This document shows, piece after piece, positions 17,032-26,097 of a DNA stretch of 64,000 bases. The DNA is from CAZGAQ01 sp964523405 (GTDB lineage Bacteria; Planctomycetota; Phycisphaerae; UBA1845; Fen-1342): positions 1-64,000 of the forward strand of contig CAZGAQ010000011.1 of NCBI GenBank assembly GCA_964523405.1, in the 5' to 3' direction. Within the stretch, counting starts at the first letter, position 1, and each line of letters starts with the position of its first letter. The notes under the pieces were generated by a model, which worked only from the letters and a program-made list of their open reading frames with translations, searched no databases and had not been told where the DNA came from. Made by a program: the position numbers and the translations under genes.

Positions 17032-17745
17032 GTGAAGAAGCTAGCTCTACTGGCGATCGTGGCGGCGGCCTCCGTCGTGAGCGCTGCCAACATCTACGAT
17101 GCGGGCGGGTTCGAAGGCTTCGCCGTGGCGAACCTAAACGGCCAGTTCGACTGGGCCGGCACGGTGGGCTCGGGTGGTTACGATCCGGCGATTGTGGATC
17201 TGGGGAGCCCGGCGGGCAAGGTGCTGAAGCTCTCGACGCCGATTCCGCGGAACCCGGATGGAACGGGCAACTTTCGTCGTGAGTCGATTGCGACGGTCAG
17301 CTTCGCGGATCAGTACAACGCGGCGTATCCGGTGACGGTGAAGTTCGACATCTGGCTGCCGGACACGTTCCAGAACGTGTACTTCAACCAAGGGGCGAGT
17401 GCGAACTTCGCACAGACGATCAATGATGGCAAGTGGATCCGCGTGTTCAGCGGTGGGGCGCAGACGGCGGGCGGCACGTTCCCGACCAGCCAATGGGTTT
17501 CGGTCGAGATGACGTGGGATTTCGCCGCCAACCTGCGCACCTCGAAGGTCAACGGCGTACCGCTCGACACGGCGCTGACCTACAGCAGTGCGAACCCGTT
17601 CAACAAGTTCAATATCCGCGTGGTTACGGACAATCGCCCCGGTGGTCCCGAGGCGCTGGCTTACCTTGACAACTTCGTCGTGACCCCCGAGCCGACCAGC
17701 CTGCTGCTGCTCGGCCTGACGAGTCTCCTCCTGCGCCGGCGCTAA
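17032..17745 (+). CDS. PEP-CTERM-anchored exported protein
   Basis: 237 residues. GTG start with AGGAAGGAG 6-14 bases upstream. Signal peptide MKKLALLAIVAAASVVSA. The body is beta-rich (SFADQYNAAYPVTVKFDIWLP, DNRPGGPEALAYLDNF) and looks like a jelly-roll of the concanavalin type. The end is a canonical sorting signal: TPEPTSLLLLGLTSLLLRRR, i.e. PEP motif, hydrophobic helix and basic tail, recognised by an exosortase. No exosortase gene is in the window. Function unknown. Confidence 0.85.
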   Translation: MKKLALLAIVAAASVVSAANIYDAGGFEGFAVANLNGQFDWAGTVGSGGYDPAIVDLGSPAGKVLKLSTPIPRNPDGTGNFRRESIATVSFADQYNAAYPVTVKFDIWLPDTFQNVYFNQGASANFAQTINDGKWIRVFSGGAQTAGGTFPTSQWVSVEMTWDFAANLRTSKVNGVPLDTALTYSSANPFNKFNIRVVTDNRPGGPEALAYLDNFVVTPEPTSLLLLGLTSLLLRRR

Positions 17746-17778
17746 AGGCCGGCCGTCCGCTCGATCCCGGATGTGTGT

Positions 17779-17810
17779 GAAGGAGGCCGCCTCGTGCGGC
17801 CTTCTTCGTT
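17779..17810 (+). terminator. Stem-loop terminator after the PEP-CTERM gene
   Basis: 12-bp stem with one G-T pair (17779-17790 with 17796-17807), 5-nt loop, then CGTTT. Only a short T-run follows. Confidence 0.55.
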
Positions 17811-17859
17811 TCCCGGCGCAGCGGTGCGGACTGCGGGACTCGCGCGAGCGCCGCCGCGG

Positions 17860-18714
17860 CTATTGGGGGCCCAGGGCGGCGAGCGCGTTGAGGATGTCCT
17901 GAGGTTCGGCGCGATGCTCGTAGTTGGGATCGACAAACGTGTAGCGGATGATGCCGTCCCGGTCGATCACGTACGTGGCGGCCAGCGGCAATTCGTGCGA
18001 CTCATCGCCGTTGTATTCGGCCAGCTTAAAATTGTACTCATACTGGGCGAGCAGGGCTCCGGGCACGGTGTAGACGAGGCCGTATTGCCGCGCGACGGCG
18101 TTGCCGACATCGGCAAGCAGCTCGAAATCGAGACCACCGAAATCGCGCATGAGCGCGGAGTACTCCGGCTTCTGCGGGCTGATCGCGACCAAGGTGGCGC
18201 CGTGCGCGCGGACCTGCGCCGCGATGCCCTGGTAGGCGTCGAGGGTCGTCGTGCAATAGGGGCACCAGCCGCCGCGGAACCAGACGACGACCACGGGGCC
18301 TTTCTGCAGCAAGTCGGCCAGGCGCACCAAGCTGCCCTCCGTGTTTGGCAGCTCAAAGAGCGGCGCGCGCGCCGGGGTATGCAGGGCTTTCTCGGCGACG
18401 CCCGCGACGCGCAGGGTGGCGACGCTCTGCGCGTAGACCTCGGCGATCCGTGGCGGCGTCGCGGCCAGCCACTTCTGGTGGTACTGGTCCAAGCGGGCCT
18501 GCAGGGTCGGGGCTGGGGCGGTAGCCAGCGGCCGCGCCGATGGCTCCGTGTGCATAATGGGCGGCGGTGGGGGGGCCGGCGCGGTAGTCGGCGCCCTGGC
18601 CGCGGGCGCTGGCCGCTGCGCCTGGGCGCATCCCGTTACCGCTACGGCCAAAACGGTGCCGAGGGTGAGAATCGCGATTGTCGCAGACCGTCCGCCCAGA
18701 CTGCCGTTGCTCAT
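17860..18714 (-). CDS. AhpC/TSA-type redoxin lipoprotein
   Basis: 284 residues. Lipoprotein signal with VAVTGC, then an Ala/Pro-rich linker (residues 30-70), a helical stretch, and a C-terminal peroxiredoxin-like thioredoxin fold. The active site is RGGWCPYC, with both Cys, followed by ISPQKPEYS and a cis-Pro region. The family reduces peroxides or disulfides; here it would act outside the cytoplasm, tethered by lipid. The CPYC pair is more like the redoxin/peroxiredoxin-like group than classical AhpC. Confidence 0.83.
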   Translation of the reverse strand: MSNGSLGGRSATIAILTLGTVLAVAVTGCAQAQRPAPAARAPTTAPAPPPPPIMHTEPSARPLATAPAPTLQARLDQYHQKWLAATPPRIAEVYAQSVATLRVAGVAEKALHTPARAPLFELPNTEGSLVRLADLLQKGPVVVVWFRGGWCPYCTTTLDAYQGIAAQVRAHGATLVAISPQKPEYSALMRDFGGLDFELLADVGNAVARQYGLVYTVPGALLAQYEYNFKLAEYNGDESHELPLAATYVIDRDGIIRYTFVDPNYEHRAEPQDILNALAALGPQ

Positions 18715-18824
18715 GGCTGGACCTCGCCACCCCGCAACCGACATCATGCCGGGTGGGGCGGGATTCGTCCAGACGCCGGGCCCGGGGCATCGACAGCGCC
18801 GGCGGCGGCCGACACAATGCCGCT

Positions 18825-18965
18825 ATGCGACGAACGCGGTTTCTCCTTTTGGGCCTCGTGTATCTGCTGACGCTCATCGGCGGGGCCGTGGCGCTGTGGA
18901 AGCTGCTGCCGGCGGAGCTGTGGGCGACCTTGCGCGACACGTACGTGACGCCGCGGAGCGAGTAG
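18825..18965 (+). CDS. Small single-pass membrane protein, 46 residues
   Basis: MRRTRFLLLGLVYLLTLIGG begins a basic N-terminus followed by one hydrophobic helix, then a short polar end. It is divergent from the redoxin gene and 98 bp before the ACT gene. There is no strong ribosome site, and its small size makes chance possible. No family recognised. Confidence 0.4.
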   Translation: MRRTRFLLLGLVYLLTLIGGAVALWKLLPAELWATLRDTYVTPRSE

Positions 18966-19063
18966 TCCCGGGCCGCACGTGGACGGTGCGGGGCACCGGC
19001 CCGAAGGCGCTGATGCCGGCGTCGCGGCCGCATATCGGTGAGGTGTGAAACCGGGAGCAGACG

Positions 19064-19492
19064 ATGGCTTACGCGATCAGCCGCGTGGAGATTTGGGCGG
19101 GGGAGATCGAGGATCGGCCCGGCGCGCTCGCGCAGCAGCTCGAGTGCCTGGCGCGGGCCGGTGCGAACCTGGAAGCCGTGATCCTGCGGCCGGCGGCGCC
19201 GTTGTCCGGCACGGGGGTGCTCTTCGTCGCACCGTTGATCGGGGACGAACAGGAACGAGCGGCGCGGCACCTCGGGTTGCGCGAAACGCGCAGCATTCGG
19301 GCGGTGCGCGTGGAGGGGCCGGATCGCCCGGGTTTGATCGCCCACGTCGCCCGCCTGCTGGCTGACGCCGGCATGAATATCAGCGGATTGTCGTCGGGCG
19401 TGGCGGCGGGGCACGGTGTGCACTATCTGCGTTTTGACACGGAAGATGATGCGGAGCAGTCGGCGGCGCTGCTGCGGGAACGGCTGAAGTAG
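19064..19492 (+). CDS. Tandem ACT-domain protein
   Basis: 142 residues made of two ACT domains (about 5-70 and 72-142). Each opens with the DRPGALAQQL / DRPGLIAHVARLLADAG pattern and the second has MNISGLSSG, the usual ligand-side loop. ACT domains bind amino acids or similar small ligands; a stand-alone pair with no catalytic domain is likely a regulatory subunit or sensor. GGGAGCAGACG lies upstream of the ATG. Ligand unknown. Confidence 0.8.
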   Translation: MAYAISRVEIWAGEIEDRPGALAQQLECLARAGANLEAVILRPAAPLSGTGVLFVAPLIGDEQERAARHLGLRETRSIRAVRVEGPDRPGLIAHVARLLADAGMNISGLSSGVAAGHGVHYLRFDTEDDAEQSAALLRERLK

Positions 19493-19544
19493 GGGTGGAT
19501 GCCGCGTGGCCGCTGACCGGGCAGGGAAACCGCACGAGGGGGAC

Positions 19545-20168
19545 TCAGGTTGCTTCGGCCGCACAGCGGAGGAAAAGGAACTCGGCCTGGAAGCCGGGGC
19601 CCTGGGGACTGCAGGCGTACAGGCCGCACAGGACGGGCTGACGGGCGCGGTGTGCGTGCAGGTGGGCGATGCGGAGTTGCTGCCATCGATCGGGAGTTCG
19701 GGGGTCTGCCGCGTCCACGAAATAGTCGGCGGAACGGCGACGGACGCGCAGCAAGACCTCGCGCTGCTGAGCCGGGAAGTCCTGCGTCGACCAGTCCGAC
19801 CAGCCGGCATTGGTGACGACGGCGCCGAGGCGGCACGGACCTTCGGGTTCGTACTCGACTGACGTCTTCAGCCAGCAGTCGGACGTCGCGCGGACGAAGA
19901 GCCCCGCCTGATCGTACTGGTGCCGGGGGACAAAGCGCACATGTGTGGTGAGGACGAAGTCCGCCGTAACCGGCAGGTGCAGAACGTGACCGCTGTCGGC
20001 TGCGAAGCCGTAGTATGTGCGGTGCCAGAAGTCCGTCGGTGCGGCGGGGGTGACGATCAAGCGCGCCGGGTCGGACGCGAGCGACCACGCCGGCGGCGCG
20101 TTGAGCCACTGCAGGCGCGGGTCCAGTCGGGGTCCGAGGAAGCGCTCGTCCAGCAGGAGATCGGCCAT
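19545..20168 (-). CDS. DUF1349 (concanavalin-like) protein
   Basis: 207 residues. Features are the family's FWHRTYYGF, YDQAGLFVRATSDCWLKTSVEYEPEG and AVVTNAGWSDWSTQDF, in order; this is the DUF1349 (regulation of enolase 1-like) beta-sandwich. No signal peptide, so it is probably cytoplasmic. The biochemical role of the family is uncertain; carbohydrate binding has been suggested on fold grounds. It follows the zinc-ribbon gene on the same strand after a terminator. Confidence 0.82.
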   Translation of the reverse strand: MADLLLDERFLGPRLDPRLQWLNAPPAWSLASDPARLIVTPAAPTDFWHRTYYGFAADSGHVLHLPVTADFVLTTHVRFVPRHQYDQAGLFVRATSDCWLKTSVEYEPEGPCRLGAVVTNAGWSDWSTQDFPAQQREVLLRVRRRSADYFVDAADPRTPDRWQQLRIAHLHAHRARQPVLCGLYACSPQGPGFQAEFLFLRCAAEAT

Positions 20169-20229
20169 CGGTTGGGGTCCGCGGCAGGCAGAAACGGGGC
20201 GTCCTCGGCGGTGCGGCCGCACCCGGAAA

Positions 20230-20264
20230 AGAAAGGCATGCCCGCCGGAGAAGGCGGGCATGCC
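20230..20264 (-). terminator. Intrinsic terminator after the zinc-ribbon gene
   Basis: 12-bp perfect stem (20235-20246 with 20253-20264), 6-nt loop, followed on the minus strand by CTTTCTTTTCC. Confidence 0.75.
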
Positions 20265-20294
20265 ACGGTAGTTCAGTGTTGCGGGGATTTGGTC

Positions 20295-20666
20295 CTAGCC
20301 GCGCCGAGCGCGGAAGCAGTCGCGGCAGTATACCGGACGGTTTCCGGCCGGCTTGAACGGCACCGTGGTGGTCTGGCCGCACTCGGCGCACACCACCTCG
20401 AAGGACTCGCGTGCCTCGCGCGGGGGTCGGCTGCCGCCGGACCCGCCGGGACGCGGCGGACGCGGGCCGCGGCCACCACCGCCGCCGCCACCACCACCGC
20501 CGCCGCCGCCGCCGCCCGATTGCGCCTTGCGCTTTTCCCGGCATTCCCGGCAGCGCTTCGGCTCATTGGTGAAGCCACGCTCCGCATACCGCTTCTGGTC
20601 GTCCGCGGAATGGACGAAGGTTGCGCCACAGTCTTCGCACACGATCGTTTTGTCTTCGAACTCCAT
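20295..20666 (-). CDS. Double zinc-ribbon protein with polyglycine linker
   Basis: 123 residues. The N-terminal zinc ribbon has CEDCGATF and CRECREKRK (two CxxC about 20 residues apart); the C-terminal one has CAECGQTT and CRDCF. They are separated by about 15 consecutive Gly and a Pro/Arg/Gly-rich stretch (residues 50-80). Members with these CxxC pairs are often small nucleic-acid or regulatory proteins in planctomycetes; no function is established here. ATG with GGAACTCTCCC upstream; a leaderless or weak site is possible. Confidence 0.78.
   Translation of the reverse strand: MEFEDKTIVCEDCGATFVHSADDQKRYAERGFTNEPKRCRECREKRKAQSGGGGGGGGGGGGGGGRGPRPPRPGGSGGSRPPREARESFEVVCAECGQTTTVPFKPAGNRPVYCRDCFRARRG
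20472..20517. repeat. CCG/CCA trinucleotide tract coding for polyglycine
   Basis: Near-perfect GGC/GGT repeat, 15 codons, in the middle of the zinc-ribbon gene. Prone to slippage, so linker length may vary between strains. Confidence 0.8.
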
Positions 20667-20929
20667 GGGAGAGTTCCTCCATCAGAGGGTTGCGCGGATG
20701 ATACTCCACGTGGCCGCCGTCGCCAAGGCAGCTGGGAAAAGTGACGGGGCGAAAAACCCCGCCGGGCGGCCTCCCGGGTGTCTATCCGAGTACCCGTGCT
20801 CCGCTGAGGCACCCGGCGAGCGGGCCAAACTGGTTTACGGTTGCCGGATTGCGGTCGGGGTGGTGACAATGGCGGCCCGGCGTGCGGCCCCGGTGTGCTG
20901 GCCGGGCCAGTGTGTGTCAGGAGGCAGGT

Positions 20930-22459
20930 GTGTACCCGGTTGTGCGAAGTTGTCGGCAGGGCGCGCGAAACGGCTGGTGGGTGCTGGGGGCGGGGTGCCT
21001 CGCGGCTGTGCTGGCCGGATGTGCTCACGAGCCGCGGTTTCCCGCGGCGGTCGCGGTTCATGGCGTGGGGCGGGAGCGTGTGCACGCGTTTGACCTGAAC
21101 GGTGACCGCCGCCCCGACTATTGGCAGTATGAGCGTGCGGATGGTCGCAAGGCAGAACTGGCGTATGCGGACGGGACCGGGGAGCCTGGACCGCGCGTGG
21201 CGCTGGACGCGCAGGCGGGCGCGGCTTGTCCGCATGTGCTGCTGGTGCTGGACGGCGTGCCATTTGAACTCGTGAAGCAGCTCTATGACGAAGGACGGTT
21301 CCGGCTGTTTCGCCCACCGACGCGCGTGCTCTGCTGCTTTCCGTCGATGACCGACTTGGCGCTCGCGGACCTGTTTCATGCGCCCGCGTGTCCGGGATTC
21401 CAGGCGCTGTACTACAATCGGGCGACGGGGGCGGTCAGCGACGGAAACAGGGAATATCTCGCTGGACGCAGCGCGCCGTGGGTAGCGGCCATGACGTACC
21501 GCGTCTCGACCGCGTGGGATGTGCTCGTCTACCTGGACCCGCTTGCGGTCTTCCAACACGAGATGGATCAACTGGCCAAGCTGACCCGGGATCTGCGGGC
21601 GGGCGAGCTGCGCGCCTACTCGCTGGGTTCGGCCGGGCTGGGGATTCGCGAGGGGCGCGCGGGAATCGTGCAGTTCCTCGAAGCCGCTGACCGACTATGC
21701 GAGCAGATTGTGTACGAACATCACGGACGCGTGAAGATCTCGCTGACAGCCGACCATGGGCACAATCTGGTGCGCAACGAGCGCGTCGATTTCGAGCCGC
21801 TGCTACGGGCGAGCGGGTATCGTCCGGCGACCGCATTGCACGATCCACGGGACGTCGTTGAAATTCGCTACGGGCTGGTGACGTATGCGGATTTCGCAAC
21901 GCAGGATCCGGCCGGCGTGGGGGCGTGTCTGCTGAAGAGCGAGGCGGTGGAGTTCGCGTGCTATCGCGACGGGGACGCGGTGCTGGTCGTGGACCGGGAT
22001 GGGCAGGCCCGCATTACGAGCGGTCCGCACGGGCTGCGCTACGACTCCAGTTCCGGCGATCCGCTGCGGCTGACGCCGATCATCGCGCGGCTCAAGGCGG
22101 CCGGAAAGGTGTCGGCGGAGGGCGACCTCGATGGGGAGGCGTTCTTCGCGGCCACGGTCGATCACGAGTACCCCGATCCGCTCGCGCGGCTGTGGCGGGC
22201 GTTTCACGGGATGGTGGCGAATCCGCCGGACGTGATCGCGAATCTGCGAGATGGATACTGCCACGGATCGAAGTTCTTCCACGTGATGGCCTACCCGATT
22301 CGCAGCACGCACGGTTCGCTGAATCGGGCGAATTCGGAGACGTTTGTGTTGACGATGCTGGGCGATCTGCCGCCGGTACTACGGACCGAGGAAGTGCTGC
22401 CGCGGCTCGAAGCCCTGCGCGGGGTGAGTACCGCGGCTCAGTCGCAGAGAGCGCCGTAG
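20930..22459 (+). CDS. Type I phosphodiesterase/alkaline-phosphatase-superfamily lipoprotein
   Basis: 509 residues from GTG 20930, with AGGAGG 5 bases upstream. Lipoprotein signal with AAVLAGC. Superfamily motifs are VLLVLDGVPFEL (first metal Asp), CCFPSMTDLALADLF (nucleophile region), LTADHGHN (metal Asp-His) and a late STHGSLNRANSETF. A short DLNGDRRPDYW at residue 50 resembles a calcium-binding repeat. Expected to cleave a phosphate ester or phosphodiester outside the cytoplasm; substrate unknown. It is 24 bp before the alpha-galactosidase gene, so the two are probably co-transcribed. Confidence 0.78.
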   Translation: MYPVVRSCRQGARNGWWVLGAGCLAAVLAGCAHEPRFPAAVAVHGVGRERVHAFDLNGDRRPDYWQYERADGRKAELAYADGTGEPGPRVALDAQAGAACPHVLLVLDGVPFELVKQLYDEGRFRLFRPPTRVLCCFPSMTDLALADLFHAPACPGFQALYYNRATGAVSDGNREYLAGRSAPWVAAMTYRVSTAWDVLVYLDPLAVFQHEMDQLAKLTRDLRAGELRAYSLGSAGLGIREGRAGIVQFLEAADRLCEQIVYEHHGRVKISLTADHGHNLVRNERVDFEPLLRASGYRPATALHDPRDVVEIRYGLVTYADFATQDPAGVGACLLKSEAVEFACYRDGDAVLVVDRDGQARITSGPHGLRYDSSSGDPLRLTPIIARLKAAGKVSAEGDLDGEAFFAATVDHEYPDPLARLWRAFHGMVANPPDVIANLRDGYCHGSKFFHVMAYPIRSTHGSLNRANSETFVLTMLGDLPPVLRTEEVLPRLEALRGVSTAAQSQRAP

Positions 22460-22483
22460 CGTGGCGAGAAAGGGGAGTCGCCG

Positions 22484-24385
22484 GTGTTGCCCGATGTCCT
22501 CAACGCGTGTCCGTTCTCCTTCGTGCTCAACGGTCAGCCCTCTGCCCGTCTGTTGCTCGCGTGGGGTGGTGGGCAGCCGGTCGATGCGGCCGGGGAGCGC
22601 TCGCGCCGGCGCACGCGCACCTGGACGGAACCCCCCACGGGGCTGCGTGTGCACTGCGACGCGCGGCACTGGACGGACTTTCCCGCGGTGGAATGGGGGC
22701 TGCGCTTCGAGCAGACCGGCTCCAGCGAGAGCGGCCTGATTCGCGATGTTTGGCCGCTCGACGTGCTGCTCGGCGGTGCGGTGGGGCGGGCGGAGCCGTT
22801 TCGGCTGCACGCGACGCGGGGTGGACCGGCGGTCGAGGCGGATTTCGAACCGTACAGCGTGACATTGCGGCGCGCTCAGCCGGCGATGTTGGGAGCGGGG
22901 GAGGGGCGTTCGTCGCACCGCGATCTGCCGTTCTTCAAGGTCGAAACCGGTAACGGGACGGCGATCATCGCGATTGGGTGGTCGGGCAACTGGATCGCAC
23001 GGCTGGAGACGGCCGACGACGAGCGTCTGCACATCACGGCGGGGATGGAGCGGACGTGTTTTCGATTGCGTCCGGGCGAGCAGGTGCGTACGCCGCGCGT
23101 GCTCGTGTTCTGGTGGGAAGGGGATCCGGCCGAAGCGCACGCACCGTTTCGCGAGCTAATCTATCGGCATTACGCGGCGCGGCGCGGGGGCACAGCGCCA
23201 TTGCCGGTGCCGTTCTGCAATACATGCTTCACACGCGGCGGTGGGTGGCTCAACGAGTGCAATGCGGAGAACCAGATTTCTCTGATTCATGCCTACGCGG
23301 ATCTCGACGTGGAGGCGCTGGTCACGGACGCCGGGTGGTTTGAGGGCGGATGGCCGGCGGGGGCGGGGAACTGGAACCCGCGGCGCGATGCCTATCCGCA
23401 GGGCATGGCGCCGGTGGCGGCCGCGGCGTACGCGCGGGGGATGGCCTACGGCCTGTGGTTCGAGCCGGAGCGCGTCGTGTCGGGGACGGCGTTCCAGCGC
23501 GCGCATCCGGAATGGGTGCTGGGACAGCCGGGGGATCCGGACACACACCTGGCGAAGTTCGGCCTGTCCGAGGTTCGCGAGTACTACCACAAGATTGTGG
23601 CGGACTTCATGGCGCTGCCGGGCTTTCGGGTGTACCGGCAGGACTTCAACATCGATCCGCTGCCGTACTGGCGGCAGGCGGACGGGCCCGAGCGCGTCGG
23701 GATGACGGAGATGCAGTACATCGCCGGGCTATATGCGTACTGGGAAGGGCTCGCCAGCGCGTGGCCGGACTGTCTGCTGGAGGAGTGCGCCAGCGGCGGC
23801 AATCGCATTGACCTGGAGACCGTGCAGCGGATGCACCTGCATCAGAAGACGGACTACTGGTTCCACAATGACGTGGACCACGCGAGCCTGTGGGGGCTGA
23901 GTCAATACCTGCCGAACCACACGGTGGTGGCGCACCTGAACCGGATGGACGATTATTCGTTTCACTCGACGCTGGCGGCGTCGCTGTGTTTGGGGTGGAT
24001 TGCGGACGCGCCGGATTTTGACCGGGCGCGCGGGCGAGCGCTGTTGCAGCGGTATCGCGCGGTGCGGCACCTGCTCGTGGGTGGCTGGTATCCACTCCTG
24101 CCGTATTCGCGGGACCCGGGCGACTGGACGGGCGCGCAGTTCCACCGGCGCGATCTGGACGAGGGGCTGTTGCTCGTATTCCGGCATGGGGGCAGCCCAG
24201 ACGCGGCGCAGACGGTGCGCCTGCGCGGGCTCGGTGAGGGTACGCTGTACGAGGTCGTGTCCGACGCGACCGGACCACTGGGGCGGTTTCGCGGGGAAGC
24301 GCTACGGCGCGGGCTGATGATGCGACTGCCGAGTGCACCGGGGTCGGACCTGGTCACGTATCGGCCATTCGGGCGGGAGCGCTAG
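22484..24385 (+). CDS. GH36-type alpha-galactosidase
   Basis: 633 residues, GTG start with AAAGGGGA 8 bases upstream. N-terminal beta-sandwich, then a TIM barrel. VTDAGWFEG, LWFEPERV and the nucleophile region YRQDFNIDP (D387) are followed by ECASGGNRID with the likely acid/base D443, as in clan GH-D. No signal peptide, so it is cytoplasmic. It hydrolyses terminal alpha-galactosides such as raffinose-type sugars or galactomannan side chains. With the nearby alpha-mannosidase and ROK kinase it suggests intracellular breakdown of imported glycans. Confidence 0.88.
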   Translation: MLPDVLNACPFSFVLNGQPSARLLLAWGGGQPVDAAGERSRRRTRTWTEPPTGLRVHCDARHWTDFPAVEWGLRFEQTGSSESGLIRDVWPLDVLLGGAVGRAEPFRLHATRGGPAVEADFEPYSVTLRRAQPAMLGAGEGRSSHRDLPFFKVETGNGTAIIAIGWSGNWIARLETADDERLHITAGMERTCFRLRPGEQVRTPRVLVFWWEGDPAEAHAPFRELIYRHYAARRGGTAPLPVPFCNTCFTRGGGWLNECNAENQISLIHAYADLDVEALVTDAGWFEGGWPAGAGNWNPRRDAYPQGMAPVAAAAYARGMAYGLWFEPERVVSGTAFQRAHPEWVLGQPGDPDTHLAKFGLSEVREYYHKIVADFMALPGFRVYRQDFNIDPLPYWRQADGPERVGMTEMQYIAGLYAYWEGLASAWPDCLLEECASGGNRIDLETVQRMHLHQKTDYWFHNDVDHASLWGLSQYLPNHTVVAHLNRMDDYSFHSTLAASLCLGWIADAPDFDRARGRALLQRYRAVRHLLVGGWYPLLPYSRDPGDWTGAQFHRRDLDEGLLLVFRHGGSPDAAQTVRLRGLGEGTLYEVVSDATGPLGRFRGEALRRGLMMRLPSAPGSDLVTYRPFGRER

Positions 24386-24450
24386 CACCGCTGGCGGTGT
24401 GCGGGGCTTACGACAACAATACGCCGGCCGGTCGGTCCGGCGGTGGCGCC

Positions 24451-25098
24451 ATGATTGAGCTGCTTTCCTTCACGGTCGTGACGTTCGCGGCGATCTTCTT
24501 CGTCGTGGATCCATTTGCCGTGATTCCGCTCTTCCTCTCGATCACGCGCAATGAGGACCTGGCCCAGAAGCGGGCGACGGCGCTGCGTGCCACGATCGTC
24601 ACGACGGTGACGCTGCTGGCATTTGCGGCGGCGGGGTCGCTGATTTTCAAACTCTTCGGGATCACGCTGGGGGCCTTTCGCATCGCGGGCGGCGTGCTGC
24701 TGTTCCTACTGGCGCTCGACATGATTCGGGCGGAGCGCTCGCGCGTGCGCGCGAGCCCGGAGGAAGAAGTGGAGGGCGTCGAGCGTGAGGATGTCGCCAT
24801 CATTCCCCTGGGCATACCGATGCTGGCGGGGCCGGGGTCGATTGCGATTGTGATGGTGCTGATGACGCACGCGAAGGGGGCGCCGGTGCGGATGGGCATC
24901 GTGGTGGGGTGCATTCTGCTGACCGGCGTGCTCACTTTCCTCATTCTGCGGTCCGCCGTCATCCTGGAGCGGACTCTGAAGCAGACCGGGCTCAACATCC
25001 TCAACCGCATCATGGGGTTATTGCTGGCGGCGGTGGCGGTGCAATTTGTGGTGAACGGGATCGCGGACGTGTTGCCGCAGATTACGGGGAAGCCGTAG
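24451..25098 (+). CDS. marC: MarC-family integral membrane protein
   Basis: 215 residues with six hydrophobic helices. The family start is visible: FAAIFFVVDPFAVIPLF, followed by LAGPGSIAIVMVLM in the second half. The family is widespread; its role is not established (a claimed multiple-antibiotic link was not upheld). ATG 24451 follows a GGCGGTGGCG stretch with weak ribosome complementarity. It follows the alpha-galactosidase gene by 65 bp and is convergent with the ROK gene. Confidence 0.88.
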   Translation: MIELLSFTVVTFAAIFFVVDPFAVIPLFLSITRNEDLAQKRATALRATIVTTVTLLAFAAAGSLIFKLFGITLGAFRIAGGVLLFLLALDMIRAERSRVRASPEEEVEGVEREDVAIIPLGIPMLAGPGSIAIVMVLMTHAKGAPVRMGIVVGCILLTGVLTFLILRSAVILERTLKQTGLNILNRIMGLLLAAVAVQFVVNGIADVLPQITGKP

Positions 25099-25115
25099 CA
25101 CACGGGGCGCCGACG

Positions 25116-26069
25116 CTACGCGCGCGGGCCACCCAGGGCGCGGATGGCGGCGCAGAGGCAGGCGACGTTGCCGATTTCCTCGCCGAGTTGTGCGGGGACC
25201 AGTCGGCAGACACGGACCGCGCCGGGCAGGGCTTCGCGCGCGAGGACCTCCCGCGCGGGGGCCAGCACCAGGTCGCCCAGGCGGACAGCCAGGGAGCCGA
25301 TGACGATCACTTCGGGATTGAGGATGTCCACCAGCAGGGCGAGGCCGCGGCCGAGATATTCGCCGACCTCGCGCAGCACGGTCACGGCGTCCGCATCGCC
25401 GGCACGAGCGGCGGCTGCGATGTCGCGGGCGGTGACGGCGCCTGCCTGCCAGCGGGCAGGGAAACGCAGGGCGGCCAGCTTCGCAATGCCCGCGCCCGCA
25501 CAGAAGCCCTCCCATGAGCCGGCCTTGCCGAAGCCCACCGGTCCGGTCTCGGCCAGGCGCAGGTGCCCGACCTCGCCAGCGAGGTCCGACGTGCCGCGAT
25601 AGAGATCGCCGTTGAGGATCAAACCGCCGCCGAAGCCCGTGCCCATCGTGAGGAAGATGACGTTGCGGGCCCCGCGGCCGGCGCCGTAGTACCATTCGGC
25701 TAGAGCCCCCGCGTTGCCGTCGTGCTCTACGTAGACCGGGCGTTGGAAGCGCTCGGTCAGCATCTGGCGCAGGGGGATGTTGTCCCAGCCGGGTAGGTTG
25801 GGCGGTGAGAGGATCAGGCCGGGCTCGATCTGCAGCGGACCGCCGATGGAGACCGAGACGACCTGCACATCGCGGCCGAGTTGGGCGGCGCGAGCCAACA
25901 TGCCTTCGCAATGCGCGCTGAGCTCGGCCCAAGTGGCGTCGAAGCCGCGCGCGGGGCACGTCGCGAACGCGGTGCGGGCGTGGACGCGCGCGGCGCGATC
26001 GCCGAGCACGACGGCGGTCTTGGTGCCGCCGATGTCGAGGCCGAGGATGCTGAGGTCGGTTGCGTCCAT
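25116..26069 (-). CDS. ROK-family sugar kinase lacking the zinc-binding cysteines
   Basis: 317 residues. ATP-binding LGLDIGGTKTA near residue 10, catalytic EHDGNAGALAEW with D117, and GTGFGGGL. The ROK zinc site normally has one His and a CxCGxxGC motif. H169 in EVGHLRL is kept, but the following region reads GFGKAGSWEGFCAG, without the three Cys. The protein may phosphorylate glucose, mannose or another hexose, or may be regulatory. No N-terminal HTH, so it is not a ROK repressor. Same strand as GH38, 28 bp downstream, so it likely handles the released sugar. Confidence 0.85.
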   Translation of the reverse strand: MDATDLSILGLDIGGTKTAVVLGDRAARVHARTAFATCPARGFDATWAELSAHCEGMLARAAQLGRDVQVVSVSIGGPLQIEPGLILSPPNLPGWDNIPLRQMLTERFQRPVYVEHDGNAGALAEWYYGAGRGARNVIFLTMGTGFGGGLILNGDLYRGTSDLAGEVGHLRLAETGPVGFGKAGSWEGFCAGAGIAKLAALRFPARWQAGAVTARDIAAAARAGDADAVTVLREVGEYLGRGLALLVDILNPEVIVIGSLAVRLGDLVLAPAREVLAREALPGAVRVCRLVPAQLGEEIGNVACLCAAIRALGGPRA

Positions 26070-26097
26070 GGGGCGTAGTGTAGCGGACGCCGGACAA

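Noticed and set aside
20472..20517. Trinucleotide tract considered as a CRISPR-like or regulatory repeat
   Set aside because: It is in-frame coding polyglycine with no spacers; no CRISPR array or cas gene is visible anywhere in the window.
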